From positions 186,001 to 250,000 of the forward strand of contig CAWJIJ010000011.1 of the NCBI GenBank assembly GCA_963842955.1: 64,000 nucleotides of DNA, written 5' to 3'. This DNA is from JARFQW01 sp963842955 (GTDB lineage: Bacteria > Pseudomonadota > Gammaproteobacteria > Steroidobacterales > XN24). Below the pieces are notes generated by a model. The model made no database searches and was not told the DNA's origin. It saw only the letters and a list, made by a program, of their open reading frames with translations. Positions 28,140-37,168 of the stretch are shown here, in pieces; position 1 is the stretch's first letter, and the number at the start of each line of letters is the position of its first letter. The position numbers were made by a program, and so were the translations under genes.

Positions 28140-29515
28140 CGCGCCTCAAGGAACGCCGCGAGCGCGCGCAGCCCCTGGGCGGCCCCGCCCTCCGGACGCC
28201 CGACACGGGTTCGCGGGTTCCAGGAGAAGACGTCGATGTGCATCCAGCGGATCTCCTCGGGAACGAAGCGCTGCAGAAAAAGCCCGCCGAAGACCGCACC
28301 GGCGAACCCGCCGGAGGCAATATTGTTCAGATCGGCAACCGGGGACTTCAGCTCCGTGTCGTAGGGCGCCCACAAGGGCATGGTCCACAGTGGATCGCTA
28401 TGCTCGTGGCCCAGCTGTTCGAGCTCCCGTGCCAGTCCCACCGGGCGCGCAAACAGGGCCGGCAGGTCCGGCCCCAGGGCAACGCGCGCGGCACCGGTCA
28501 GCGTGGCCATGTCGATCACCAGGTCGGGGCTCTCTTCGCAGGCCAGGGACAGGGCATCACACAGGACCATCCGGCCCTCGGCATCCGTATTGCCGATCTC
28601 GACCGTCAGGCCCGACCGCGTTCGGACAATGTCACCGGGCCGGTAGGCAGTGGCGCTGATACTGTTCTCCACGGCCGAAACCAGGACCCGCAGGCGGACG
28701 GGCAGCGCCGAGGCCATCAGGAGACTTGCGAGACCCAGCACGTGGGCGGCTCCGCCCATGTCCTTTTTCATGTGGCGCATCCCGGCGGCGGGCTTGATGT
28801 CGAGACCACCGGAGTCGAAACACACACCTTTACCCACGAGCGTCAGCCGGGGATGTTCGGGGTTTCCCCAGGTGAGGTCCAGGAGACGAGGCGGCCGGCT
28901 GGCCGCCCGGCCTACGGCGTGAATCGCGGGCAACCCGGCGTCAAGCAGATCATCGCCGGCGGTCACGTTCAGCTCCCCGCCCCATTCGCTGACCAGCGCC
29001 CGCGCGGCGGCTTCCAGCTCTCCCGGACCCATGTCTTCCGCCGGGGTATTCACGAGGTCCCGGGTCAGCGTATCGGCCCGGATCTGCTGAAGCACCTGCT
29101 GGCGGTCTGCGCCGTCCGGCCACAGCAGCCGCCGCGGGGGACGCCCGGCGGCAGGAAGATAACGGTCGAAGGCATACTGGCCCAGGCCCCAGGCCAGCGC
29201 AGCGGCCGTAGGATCCGCGGCGGGCGAAGCCAGCCGATAATGCCCCGGCGGCAGCTGGCGAGCGACACCGGCCATGCTCCAGAAGGGCTCCGCGCCGCCA
29301 ACGAGACCCAGGTACCGGCCCTGGCCGTTGCCGTCGTCGGGAAGCGGCAAGACGGCGGCTGGCGAAGGGTCCGGCAGGTTGCGCCGGACCCAGGAGGACA
29401 CGTCCGGAGAAGCCCGGTCCGCCCATGTGGTGAAGTCCGCCGTATTCACCAGGTGCAGCTCACAAGGCGATTCGGTCGGATCGTCAGAAAAGAGACTGGA
29501 CACGCGCCTGGTCAT
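28121..29515 (-). CDS. M17 leucyl aminopeptidase family protein
   Basis: A 464-residue cytosolic di-zinc aminopeptidase. The M17 signature NTDAEGRMVLCDAL is complete, and the metal-binding LVGKGVCFDSGGLDIKPA and MKKDMGGAA carry the catalytic Lys and metal ligands. The catalytic Arg is in EGRM. The N-terminal domain is shorter and more divergent than in E. coli PepA, as in the PepB-like or plant-associated branch. The start is the ATG at 29515, 11 bases behind AAGGAG; an earlier start at 29614 would run through the repeat-rich intergenic region. It cleaves N-terminal residues from peptides in turnover. Confidence 0.9.
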   Translation of the reverse strand: MTRRVSSLFSDDPTESPCELHLVNTADFTTWADRASPDVSSWVRRNLPDPSPAAVLPLPDDGNGQGRYLGLVGGAEPFWSMAGVARQLPPGHYRLASPAADPTAAALAWGLGQYAFDRYLPAAGRPPRRLLWPDGADRQQVLQQIRADTLTRDLVNTPAEDMGPGELEAAARALVSEWGGELNVTAGDDLLDAGLPAIHAVGRAASRPPRLLDLTWGNPEHPRLTLVGKGVCFDSGGLDIKPAAGMRHMKKDMGGAAHVLGLASLLMASALPVRLRVLVSAVENSISATAYRPGDIVRTRSGLTVEIGNTDAEGRMVLCDALSLACEESPDLVIDMATLTGAARVALGPDLPALFARPVGLARELEQLGHEHSDPLWTMPLWAPYDTELKSPVADLNNIASGGFAGAVFGGLFLQRFVPEEIRWMHIDVFSWNPRTRVGRPEGGAAQGLRALAAFLEARYRAGA

Positions 29516-29601
29516 AAACGGACTCCTTGAATCAGGCGACCGAGGATACTGAAGCCCCGGCGAGGGCGACAGCCCCACAGCCCATGGGTCGACATGGAGT
29601 T

Positions 29602-29666
29602 CGACCCACGGCACGACCCACGGTCCGAACCGCGACCCGGCCCGGAGCCATGCTATCGGTGGGTCG
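29602..29666. repeat. Short direct and inverted repeats between aminopeptidase and CbiM-like gene
   Basis: cgacccacgg occurs at 29602-29611 and 29614-29623, and its inverted form gtgggtcg at 29659-29666; a further gggtcg lies at 29586-29591. The inverted pair could form hairpins. The segment lies upstream of the minus-strand aminopeptidase and downstream of the CbiM-like gene. It may be a regulatory or terminator-like structure, but no U-run follows. Confidence 0.35.
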
Positions 29667-29688
29667 GGTGATGAGCCCCGCCGTCAGC

Positions 29689-30363
29689 CTAGCGTCCGTC
29701 CAGATACCATTGTGAGTCGAACAGGCGCACCCAGTCGGGCCGGAAAACGACCAGCAGGCTCATCACGGCGCCGTTGATGAAGGCTTCCGGAAAGATCACG
29801 AGGGGCAGGAATGCCGGCAGGCTGACGCCGGCGCCCTGTATCCCCGGCATGCCGGTCACCCCCATCAGGACCGCGACGATCAGGTGAACCGCCAGGACAC
29901 AGGCCCCGGCGCCGAAGAAGCAGCAGACAAAGACGAATACGAACAGGTTGGGAGGGAGTGCCTGGCGGACGGCCCTGGCGATGCCGGCCGTAAGGGTTGC
30001 GGGGACCACCGCGCTGAGAAGCCAGTTGGGCCCGACCATGGCCAGCGCCGGCGCACCGGTTGCCGAAACCGCCAGTTCGGCCAACAGCCCCGCCCAGATG
30101 GCATAGCGCCAGCCCAACAGAAGCACTGCCGCCGTCATGCCGAGGATATGCAGACCCACGCCTGGATCCACCGTCGCGCGCACGCTCCACAGCACGCTCA
30201 GGGCAACGGCGGTACCCAGGACCAGGTGCTGGCGGGCGGACACCTGGCCAAGACCCGCCAACGCCCGCGGGCTGAACGACAGCACAAGCACCAGGCCGGC
30301 GATCAACCAGCTGACCCACAGGATCTCGGGACCCATGAGTTCAGGCGCCAGCTGCATCGGCAC
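29689..30363 (-). CDS. CbiM-like energy-coupling factor permease component
   Basis: A 224-residue membrane protein with six hydrophobic segments, resembling the CbiM/PF01891 substrate-specific subunit of cobalt/nickel ECF transporters. The region VGLHILGMTAAVLLLGWRYA matches the conserved HxxxM-type segment, and the C-terminus has FLPLVIFPEAFINGAVM. The canonical Met-His metal-binding N-terminus (MHIxEG) is replaced here (MPMQLAPELMG), and no CbiN/Q/O gene is adjacent. It may therefore belong to the proteobacterial subgroup of CbiM-like proteins of unsettled substrate. GTG start at 30363, with an ATG two codons later. Confidence 0.65.
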   Translation of the reverse strand: MPMQLAPELMGPEILWVSWLIAGLVLVLSFSPRALAGLGQVSARQHLVLGTAVALSVLWSVRATVDPGVGLHILGMTAAVLLLGWRYAIWAGLLAELAVSATGAPALAMVGPNWLLSAVVPATLTAGIARAVRQALPPNLFVFVFVCCFFGAGACVLAVHLIVAVLMGVTGMPGIQGAGVSLPAFLPLVIFPEAFINGAVMSLLVVFRPDWVRLFDSQWYLDGR

Positions 30364-30450
30364 TCACCCGCTCTCCGGGCCCTGCTCCGCCACACCGGTC
30401 ATCCGTCCCTGCCATAGCCTTGCACCGCCACCGGCTCCGGCCGGCATTCC

Positions 30451-30485
30451 AAAAAAATGCGCCGCGGCCAGTTGCCGCGGCGCAT
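30451..30485 (-). terminator. Rho-independent terminator of the OmpA-like gene
   Basis: On the minus strand a perfect 11-bp GC-rich stem (atgcgccgcgg, 30475-30485 paired with 30457-30467) with a 7-base loop is followed by a run of seven U (complement of the A-run at 30451-30457). It lies 27 bp after the OmpA-like stop codon and before the CbiM-like gene, which separates the two transcripts. Confidence 0.85.
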
Positions 30486-30511
30486 CTATGGTGGCACAGA
30501 CGATCAGGGCC

Positions 30512-31249
30512 TCATAGCGATCCTTCCTGCCGGCGGGCGAGCCGACCGTCGTCCGGCAGCAGCAGCACATCCACGCGCCGGTCAAGCGCCAGGCCCTCAG
30601 CGTCGCCGGGGTCCGCCTGCGCCGCTTCGGACCCGTAGCTCCATAGCTGGATGCGTTCTGAAGAAACACCGTGAGACGCGAGAACGCCTTCGACCGTTGT
30701 GGCACGGTCCGCCGACAGCGCAAGATTGGCCTCCGGGTCACCCCGGACGTCCGCATGGCCTTCGAGATGGACGGTCAGCTCAGGCATGAGGACCAGGATC
30801 TCGGCCAGTTCGGCAAGGCGTCGGAGGGTACCGTCATCCAGTTCCGCGCTCCCGGTCCGAAAATGAATGCCGGTGGACAAGCCGACTGCGGCCTGCTCGA
30901 AACGTTCGAGACGCTCCGCGATGCCCCGTTGGGTGTCTGCATGCTCTTCGAGCGAGGCCACTTTCGCCTCCATCGCCTCGGCCCGGCCGGCCGCCTCGGC
31001 CAGGCGGATCCGGCTGTCATCCAGCTCCGCTCTGCGTGCCGCGCGCTCGTCCAGCGCGGCTCCCAGCCCACCTCCCATCGCGCCACCCAGCGCGGCGCCA
31101 GCAATCGCGCCCGGCGGGCCGGCAAGTAGCGCACCGGCAAGGGCGCCGGTGCCGACGCCCGCAGTCACCTCGGGCGGCGCGGGTTCGGCGTTTGCGACCG
31201 AGCCGGAAACGGCGATAACCAGCGCGGTCAGGATGAGTGTCTTGTTCAT
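30512..31249 (-). CDS. OmpA-like peptidoglycan-binding protein
   Basis: A 245-residue exported protein: a signal peptide ending SVANA, a glycine-zipper-like region (GTGALAGALLAGPPGAIAG), a short coiled coil (about 70-110) and a C-terminal OmpA domain. The OmpA domain has IHFRTGSAELDDGTLRRLAE, the EGHAD motif and NLALSADRATTVEGVL with the Arg that binds diaminopimelate. It probably tethers the envelope to peptidoglycan or organises an envelope complex. The ATG at 31249 directly precedes the signal peptide; an upstream frame adds 16 unlikely residues. A strong terminator follows the gene. Confidence 0.85.
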   Translation of the reverse strand: MNKTLILTALVIAVSGSVANAEPAPPEVTAGVGTGALAGALLAGPPGAIAGAALGGAMGGGLGAALDERAARRAELDDSRIRLAEAAGRAEAMEAKVASLEEHADTQRGIAERLERFEQAAVGLSTGIHFRTGSAELDDGTLRRLAELAEILVLMPELTVHLEGHADVRGDPEANLALSADRATTVEGVLASHGVSSERIQLWSYGSEAAQADPGDAEGLALDRRVDVLLLPDDGRLARRQEGSL

Positions 31250-31377
31250 GAATCGGGTCTCCCTGCGTCTCGGGGCGGATTGCCCACTGGCTTTCAAGGA
31301 AACGCGATCGGCCGGTTGGGAGGCAGGCGAATAATGACTCCTGGCGGAGCGAATCTGACGAATCCGGGCGGGCCGGG

Positions 31378-33471
31378 TCAGTTCGGGAGTGTCAGCTCCG
31401 CGAGCAGGAGAACGATGCTGTGTGCCGGGACATCGACCGCTCCGGCGACCGGAATCCCGTCGGCCACCTGGACCAGGTCCGCGGGAGACGCCTGCGACGT
31501 ATCCATCACCCGGACCCAGCCATGCCGGGAGCGTTCAGGGGCCGGTGGTATGTCAAAGCGCAGAGCCTCCCGCCAGGAATTCAGCATCACGTGCATCATC
31601 CGCGTATCGGCCACGTTCCGGGCGGTAGCAGCAATGGAAAAATCGTCATCGGACCAGCTGTGTTCATTCAGGCGTATACCGTGCCACTGGATCCGTGTCT
31701 GGGCCACCAGGTCGTCGAGAGTAAGACCGCCACTGCCGGCCACATCGTCCATGGTCATGCCCCGCTCACGATCCGAGCGCAGTCCGGTGAGCGCCTGGAC
31801 GAAGCGCAGAATCTCTCCGTGGCGCTGCACATCGCGCCAGTCGAACCAGCTCAGTTCGTTATCCTGGCAGTAGACATTGTTGTTGCCCTGCTGTGTGCGC
31901 CGCACCTCGTCGCCCATCAACAACATGGGGACACCGATGGAGAGCAGGTTGATGGCGAAGAAGTTCTTTATCTGGCGCACTCTCAGGGCCTCGATCTCCG
32001 GGTCATCCGTCGGCCCTTCGACGCCACAGTTCCAGCTCCGGTTGTGATTCTCCCCGTCCCGGTTGCCCTCCCGGTTGGCGTCATTGTGCTTCTCGTTGTA
32101 GGAGACGAGGTCGTTCAAGGTGAAGCCGTCGTGGGCGGTGACGAAGTTGATGCTCTGTTCCGGCCCACGGGCGTCGGGCCCGTAGAGATCGGGGCTGCCG
32201 AGCAGGCGTGCCGGCAACGGCCGGACCGCGCCCCGGGTGCCGCGAACGAAGTCCCGTACATCGTCCCGAAAACGCCCGTTCCATTCGGTCCAGCGCTGCC
32301 CCATAAAGGTCCCCACCTGGTATAGGCCAGCCGCGTCCCAGGCTTCCGCGATCAGCTTTGTGCCAGCAAGCACCGGGTCGGTCTCGATGGCCCAGATCAG
32401 CGGCGGGCTCTGCATGGGTTCTCCGCTTTCGCTGCGAGTCAGCGCCGATGCCAGGTCGAACCGGAAACCATCCACGTGCATTTCCCTGACCCAGAAACGC
32501 AAGCTGTCCCGTATCACCCGGCGCGCGACGGAATGGTTCGCATTGAAGGTGTTGCCCGTTCCGCTGTAGTTGGAGTAGCGCAGGCCCGCCTGCTCCTGCA
32601 GATAGTAGACGCCGTCCTCCAGGCCGCGGAACGAAAACGTCGGGCCCCGCTCGTCGCCCTCCGCCGTGTGGTTGTAGACCACGTCCAGGATGACCTCAAT
32701 GCCGGCTGCGTGCAGCGCCCGGACCATGTCGCGAAACTCGTTTACGGTGTCGACCGGGTCGCCACTGACACTGTAGCCCACGTGGGGCGCAAAGAACGAC
32801 ACGGGGGCGTAGCCCCAGTAATTGGACAGCCCGGGAGGGCAGTCCTGCTCGTCGAACTGGTAGACCGGGAGCAACTCGACCGCCGTGATGCCCAGCGACC
32901 GCAGGTACGGGATTTTCTCTATCAGTCCCCTGTAGGTGCCGCGCAATCCGTCATCAAGGCCGGAGCTGGGATGCTTCGTGAATCCGCCGACGTGCATCTC
33001 GTAGATGATGGTCTCGTTCCAGGGACGTCCAAGCGGACGGTCGTCGCCCCAGTCGTAGAGGGAACAGTCCACCGCCACGCTCTTCATGGCCGGCCCGGTA
33101 TTGTCGCCCGGCCGGCTGGCCGCCGCCCGATCGTAGCCGGCGCCGACCGCCACGCCCCGGGCATAGGGATCCAGCAGCAGCTTCTCAGCATCGAAGCGCA
33201 GACCCTGGCCCGGATCGTTGGGTCCACTCGCCTTCCATCCGTAGATCTGTCCGTGGACGGCACCGGGGACCTCCACGTGCCAGTAGTGGAACGTGCGGTG
33301 AACCGTCGGATCCAGCTCGATCGAACGAGACGGACGGGCATCGTCCGCATGGTCGAAAAACTGCAGGGTCATCGCCAGCGCGCTGGGCGAGTAGATGCAG
33401 AAATTCACGCCGTCTCCGGTGAAGGACGAACCCAGGGGATACGTAGAGCCGGGTTTCACAGTTGAGGCCAT
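31378..33471 (-). CDS. glgX: Glycogen debranching enzyme
   Basis: A 697-residue GH13 isoamylase-type enzyme that hydrolyses alpha-1,6 branches of phosphorylase-limited glycogen. A CBM48-like N-terminal domain (GSSFTGDGVNFCIYSPSA) is followed by the TIM barrel with VILDVVYNHTAEG, the nucleophile motif VDGFRFDLAS, the acid/base region LIAEAWDAAGLYQVG, and the third Asp in FVTAHDGFTLNDLVSYN. Length and motifs match GlgX. The ATG at 33471 starts the conserved N-terminus (MASTVKPGSTYPLG); the frame stays open further upstream but not with family-like sequence. No other glg gene is in the window. Confidence 0.93.
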   Translation of the reverse strand: MASTVKPGSTYPLGSSFTGDGVNFCIYSPSALAMTLQFFDHADDARPSRSIELDPTVHRTFHYWHVEVPGAVHGQIYGWKASGPNDPGQGLRFDAEKLLLDPYARGVAVGAGYDRAAASRPGDNTGPAMKSVAVDCSLYDWGDDRPLGRPWNETIIYEMHVGGFTKHPSSGLDDGLRGTYRGLIEKIPYLRSLGITAVELLPVYQFDEQDCPPGLSNYWGYAPVSFFAPHVGYSVSGDPVDTVNEFRDMVRALHAAGIEVILDVVYNHTAEGDERGPTFSFRGLEDGVYYLQEQAGLRYSNYSGTGNTFNANHSVARRVIRDSLRFWVREMHVDGFRFDLASALTRSESGEPMQSPPLIWAIETDPVLAGTKLIAEAWDAAGLYQVGTFMGQRWTEWNGRFRDDVRDFVRGTRGAVRPLPARLLGSPDLYGPDARGPEQSINFVTAHDGFTLNDLVSYNEKHNDANREGNRDGENHNRSWNCGVEGPTDDPEIEALRVRQIKNFFAINLLSIGVPMLLMGDEVRRTQQGNNNVYCQDNELSWFDWRDVQRHGEILRFVQALTGLRSDRERGMTMDDVAGSGGLTLDDLVAQTRIQWHGIRLNEHSWSDDDFSIAATARNVADTRMMHVMLNSWREALRFDIPPAPERSRHGWVRVMDTSQASPADLVQVADGIPVAGAVDVPAHSIVLLLAELTLPN

Positions 33472-33547
33472 GAGGGTTGCACTAGTATCAAGATGACCGC
33501 CCGAGTATAGGTGGCGCAAGAGACAAGCTGGTTCAGACGAGGTGCCC

Positions 33548-34624
33548 ATGCCCATACGAATCTGGTCGATAGAAGGAAATCGCCAGCGGCTGGACGGTGG
33601 CAGCATGTTCGGAAACGTGCCCAGGGCCTTGTGGTCGCGCTGGATCGAGCCGGACGACGAGCATCGCATACCCCTCGCCTGCCGCGCGCTCCTGGCGCAG
33701 CTCCCCGACGGCCGGCGCGTGTTGTTCGAGACAGGCATCGGCGCTTTTTTCGATCCGGCCATGAAAACCCGTTTCGGCGTACTCGAGAGCCGTCATGTCC
33801 TTTTGGAATCCCTCGCAGGCCTCGGCCTGGGCCATGAAGACATCGACGTCGTCGTGCTCAGTCACCTGCACTTCGACCACGCCGGCGGTCTGCTGGCCGA
33901 ATGGGCCGAGACCACCGAGCCCGCCTTGCTGTTTCCGAACGCACGCTACCTGGTCGGCCGGGAGCACTGGGAACGAGCCACCGCACCCCATCCCAGGGAC
34001 CGCGCCTCCTTCATCCCCGGGCTCAGCGACATGCTGCTGGCGAGTGGGAGACTGGAACTTGTCGAGGGCACGCACACAGACACTCTGGGAGACAGCGTGC
34101 GTTTCGAGTACAGCCAGGGCCATACTCCGGGTCTCATGCTCTCGGAAATCGGCGGTGACGGCGGCGTGGTTTATTGCGCCGACCTGATACCGGGTGTGCC
34201 CTGGGTACACCTGCCCGTCACCATGGGCTATGACCGGGCGCCAGAACGGCTAATCGACGAGAAACGCCGTTTCCTGCATAACAAGCTCGAGCGGCGCGTG
34301 CGGCTGTTCTTCACCCATGATCCGGGCACCGCCATGACGAGCGTCGTCCGCGACGAACGGGGCCGGTTCCGCACCACCGGGGACGTTGCCCGTGTGTCGG
34401 AATCAGGCGTTGGGCTGAAATCGCTCCGCGACGAGGGGAATCAACTGTCCAGGAACGATTTGACCTTCCGGGTCCACGGCGCCCAACCACGTTCCGCTTC
34501 GCGCTCCTTGCCGAGCCGCTCGCGCTGCTGGGTCAGCCAGTCGGCCCGGGTTACCGGTGAATCGTTGCCGCTGCTGCTGCGCCGGGCCGTTTCGGCCTCG
34601 CGGAATTCACAGAACGACTCATAG
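33548..34624 (+). CDS. Metallo-beta-lactamase fold hydrolase
   Basis: A 358-residue MBL-superfamily protein with the metal-binding motif SHLHFDHAGG, a second ligand in the SQGHTPG segment and the bridging Asp in VVYCADLIP. It belongs to the soluble hydrolase/lactonase-like branch, probably cytosolic, with unknown substrate. The ATG at 33548 sits behind GAGG. The core ends near residue 275. The last 60 or so residues are Ser/Arg-rich and lie antisense to the DUF1232 gene (overlap 34441-34624), so the natural stop may have been lost by a shift near 34420, where another frame has TGA. Confidence 0.8.
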   Translation: MPIRIWSIEGNRQRLDGGSMFGNVPRALWSRWIEPDDEHRIPLACRALLAQLPDGRRVLFETGIGAFFDPAMKTRFGVLESRHVLLESLAGLGLGHEDIDVVVLSHLHFDHAGGLLAEWAETTEPALLFPNARYLVGREHWERATAPHPRDRASFIPGLSDMLLASGRLELVEGTHTDTLGDSVRFEYSQGHTPGLMLSEIGGDGGVVYCADLIPGVPWVHLPVTMGYDRAPERLIDEKRRFLHNKLERRVRLFFTHDPGTAMTSVVRDERGRFRTTGDVARVSESGVGLKSLRDEGNQLSRNDLTFRVHGAQPRSASRSLPSRSRCWVSQSARVTGESLPLLLRRAVSASRNSQNDS

Positions 34625-35010
34625 GCCTTGATCTCGTGGGCCAGTTCCCGGCGCACCAGGTCCACCATGACCGCGTCGTCCAGATAGCCCAGACCAGGGA
34701 CATCGTCCGGAATAAGGTCGTGAGGATTGGCGAAATAGGCCAGCGCATTGATAACCCGGGAAATATCTTCCTGCGGCAGGCTCCAGCCCTGGTCCTCCAC
34801 CATGTCCACAAGCGGCTTCAGGCCTTCCAGGCGACGCAGGATAAACGCGGGGGGCCCCACTTTGCGGGCATCTTCGAGAAGTTCGTGACAGGCCTTCAGA
34901 ATATCGCCGGCGTCGCAATCGCCCGGATCCATGCGCGCCTGGCGGAAAACCTCTTCCAGATGCTTGAGATCCTCGGCATCCAGTTCGATCACCAGCTTGT
35001 CGTTGCTCAT
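34441..35010 (-). CDS. DUF1232 (YkvA-like) protein
   Basis: A 189-residue protein containing the DUF1232 motif LAYFANPHDLIPDDVPGLGYLDDA, seen in many small helical membrane-associated proteins of unknown function. The N-terminal half is helical and acidic (MSNDKLVIELDAEDLKHLEE), and the C-terminal tail is rich in charged residues. It is the first gene after the VWA/MotA-type cluster on the same strand, 55 bp downstream of the last VWA gene; whether it belongs to that transcript is unclear. Confidence 0.8.
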   Translation of the reverse strand: MSNDKLVIELDAEDLKHLEEVFRQARMDPGDCDAGDILKACHELLEDARKVGPPAFILRRLEGLKPLVDMVEDQGWSLPQEDISRVINALAYFANPHDLIPDDVPGLGYLDDAVMVDLVRRELAHEIKAYESFCEFREAETARRSSSGNDSPVTRADWLTQQRERLGKEREAERGWAPWTRKVKSFLDS

Positions 35011-35065
35011 CGCATTTTCCCCCGTTAAGCCGCAACGATACGACCCGAGGCAGGCTGGAGCAAGC

Positions 35066-36079
35066 TCAGGGGCGGAATGTGTTGAGGCCGACGAACGTTC
35101 CGCCGTTACGATCGCAAAGCGCCCTCATCAGGGTCGCAAAGCGCAGGCCGGTGTACTGCAGATTCTGCGCCTGGGCGAACATCACCGGAAATCCGACAGC
35201 GTGAATACGCACCAGGCGATTGCCCCGGGCGTCGGCCTTGTTGATCAGTTCCACCGTGCGGATGACGTTCTCGATGGAATTGCCGGTGAACTCGTCCCCG
35301 AAGACGTACAGGCTGATTTTCTTGCCCGGCTCATAGAAAGTCTGAATGGCCTTGGTGATGCCTTCGACCGGGCTGGAGTTACTGAACGGGTTCCAGGTCT
35401 TGAGGGTGTTGAGAATGGCCTTTCGTCGCGCGGGGGAATCGGGGATCCACTTCCCGGAATAGCGCGTGAACATGTAGTTGCCCATGTCATTCATCACCTG
35501 GATGCCCTTGACCTGGGGATAGACCTCGAGGGTCTCCTCGACTTTTCTCAGCACCATGGGCCAGCTGTAGTTGAACATGCTGCCGGAGGTGTCGATGATG
35601 AAAATGATGTATTCGCTGTCCACCGGCACCCCGCCCACGGTCGTGTCATCAACCGCGCGCCGGTACTGATTGGCCTGCAATCGTTTCATTTCCTCGGTGA
35701 GACGCTGGCGGGCCTCGGCCAGCTGCCCTTCTATGATCGACGACACTGAGGCGGTATCAGCGGACGAGGAGAACTGGCCCTGAATCCTCGACAGGTCACC
35801 CTGGAGGCGTGCCACCCGGTCCTTCACGTCCGAAAGCTGTTCTTCCTTGCTCTTAAGTCGATCGTTCACGATCCGGGTTTCGCCCTTGAGATCTTCCAGC
35901 TGCTCTTCGAGAGTCGTGATGACCGCTTCGAGTTCGTCGGTGGTCTGTTCGAGCAGGACCGGCTCGGCGAACTTGGTCAGCACGAGCAGCAAAATGACGG
36001 CTCCGAAGCCGCAGCAGATACAGTCGAGAAACGAAAGCCCGAAGGCCTCCATGTCCCGACGCTCGCGTTTCTTTCTCAA
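35066..36079 (-). CDS. VWA-domain protein with ExbD/MotB-like N-terminal helix (VWA-1)
   Basis: A 337-residue inner-membrane protein. After an Arg/Lys-rich start comes LSFLDCICCGFGAVILLLVL (about 15-34), a single transmembrane helix whose FLD Asp19 is placed like the ion-coupling Asp of ExbD, TolR and MotB. A coiled coil (about 45-103) leads to a von Willebrand A domain with MIDAS motif DTSGS (163-167). It is the last gene of the 35-47 kb operon and starts at a TTG overlapping the stop of VWA-2 (TTGA); an ATG nine codons later (36052) is possible. I infer that it pairs with VWA-2 in a channel complex with the MotA/TolQ-like protein encoded upstream. The ligand of the VWA domain is unknown. 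Confidence 0.82.
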   Translation of the reverse strand: MRKKRERRDMEAFGLSFLDCICCGFGAVILLLVLTKFAEPVLLEQTTDELEAVITTLEEQLEDLKGETRIVNDRLKSKEEQLSDVKDRVARLQGDLSRIQGQFSSSADTASVSSIIEGQLAEARQRLTEEMKRLQANQYRRAVDDTTVGGVPVDSEYIIFIIDTSGSMFNYSWPMVLRKVEETLEVYPQVKGIQVMNDMGNYMFTRYSGKWIPDSPARRKAILNTLKTWNPFSNSSPVEGITKAIQTFYEPGKKISLYVFGDEFTGNSIENVIRTVELINKADARGNRLVRIHAVGFPVMFAQAQNLQYTGLRFATLMRALCDRNGGTFVGLNTFRP

Positions 36080-37168
36080 GGCCAGTCCCTCGACGGGCTC
36101 ATGAACGAGCCGCCGGTGGCGATCGCCAGCTTCCAGTAGGCGCTGGCCGCCTGGGCGTCTCCTTCCATCGGAAACAGCACCACGTTTACCGGGACACCTT
36201 CGACGAGCTCCTTCATGGCGGCGTTAAAATGACGCACACGGCCGTCGCCGCTGACCGTCTTGCGAATGGGATTGCCCTTTCCGCGAGTCGGCAGGCTGTC
36301 GATGATCAGAAAAATATTGTCCGGCCTGGGTTCCAGTGCCGCGGCCGCGGCGAAGGCGTGCCACAGGCTTGTGCCGCCGCCAGGCACGATCTCGCGCATG
36401 TTGTCCACCGCCGCTGCGACATCGTCCGGCTTGGCGGCGTCAATCCAGCCGTCGGAATTCGGCATGACCGACGCGGCCGACTCATTGAACGCATAGATCT
36501 GAAAACGGGTATCCGTGCCGATCTGGGTCGTGATCCACTCGGCGGTCGAGAGCGCCCGCTGCCATTTCCGGGAGGCGATTTTTTGCTCGTCCGGCAGGTT
36601 TCGTCGCCGGATGATGTTGACGACCGTGTCATCCAGCATGCTCGCGGAGGCATCGAGCAGGATCAGCACCCGCTCGCCGCCGACCCGCACGCCGGTCAGG
36701 TACTGCCGGTCACCGTCACCGGTAAACGAGCGAATCCGCTCACCGGTTTCGCTGGGCTGGCTGCTCGCCGCAGATAGCCGCTTGTTCTCTTCTTCGATGG
36801 CCTTCAGGTCGGCCTTGAGCTTCTCGATGGCCTCCTGCTTGGCCAGCGTCTCGGCATCCATTTCCGAGAGCTCCTCGGTGTTCTCCCGCAGGATGTCGAG
36901 AATCTCCCGGGCGCGACCCTCCGCCACGACCTCCTCTTTCTCCGCCTCCTCGATACTGTTCTTCAGGGCGACGAGGTCGTCCTCGCCCTCGGCCACCTCG
37001 ATCTTGAGCATCTCGGCGCGAATATTGAGCTCCCGGTTCATTTCGTCGGAGCGCTTCGCCATCGTCGCATTGATGATCATGAAGAACAGGACCACGGCGC
37101 CGAAACCGCAGCTCATGATGTCGAGGAACGACATGCTGAACGTATCCAGGCGACGACTACGAGGCCAT
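36076..37168 (-). CDS. VWA-domain protein with ExbD/MotB-like N-terminal helix (VWA-2)
   Basis: A paralogue-like partner of VWA-1. It has FSMSFLDIMSCGFGAVVLFF as membrane helix with the same FLD Asp, a long acidic coiled coil, and a VWA domain with MIDAS DASAS. The clean frame begins at an ATG at 37134, but RSRRLDTFS continues upstream in frame without a start. An ATG at 37168 with GGAGGCGG six bases before it would give MA-RSRRLDTFS if one extra base near 37160-37165 is removed. The same correction gives the preceding FHA gene a stop 11 bp inside this gene. I therefore extend the gene to 37168 and mark a one-base insertion, real or a sequencing error. Confidence 0.78.

Noticed and set aside
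30512..31249. Link of the OmpA-like protein to the VWA/MotA operon
   Set aside because: It is more than 3 kb from the operon, is separated from it by glgX and by an MBL gene on the opposite strand, and has its own strong terminator.
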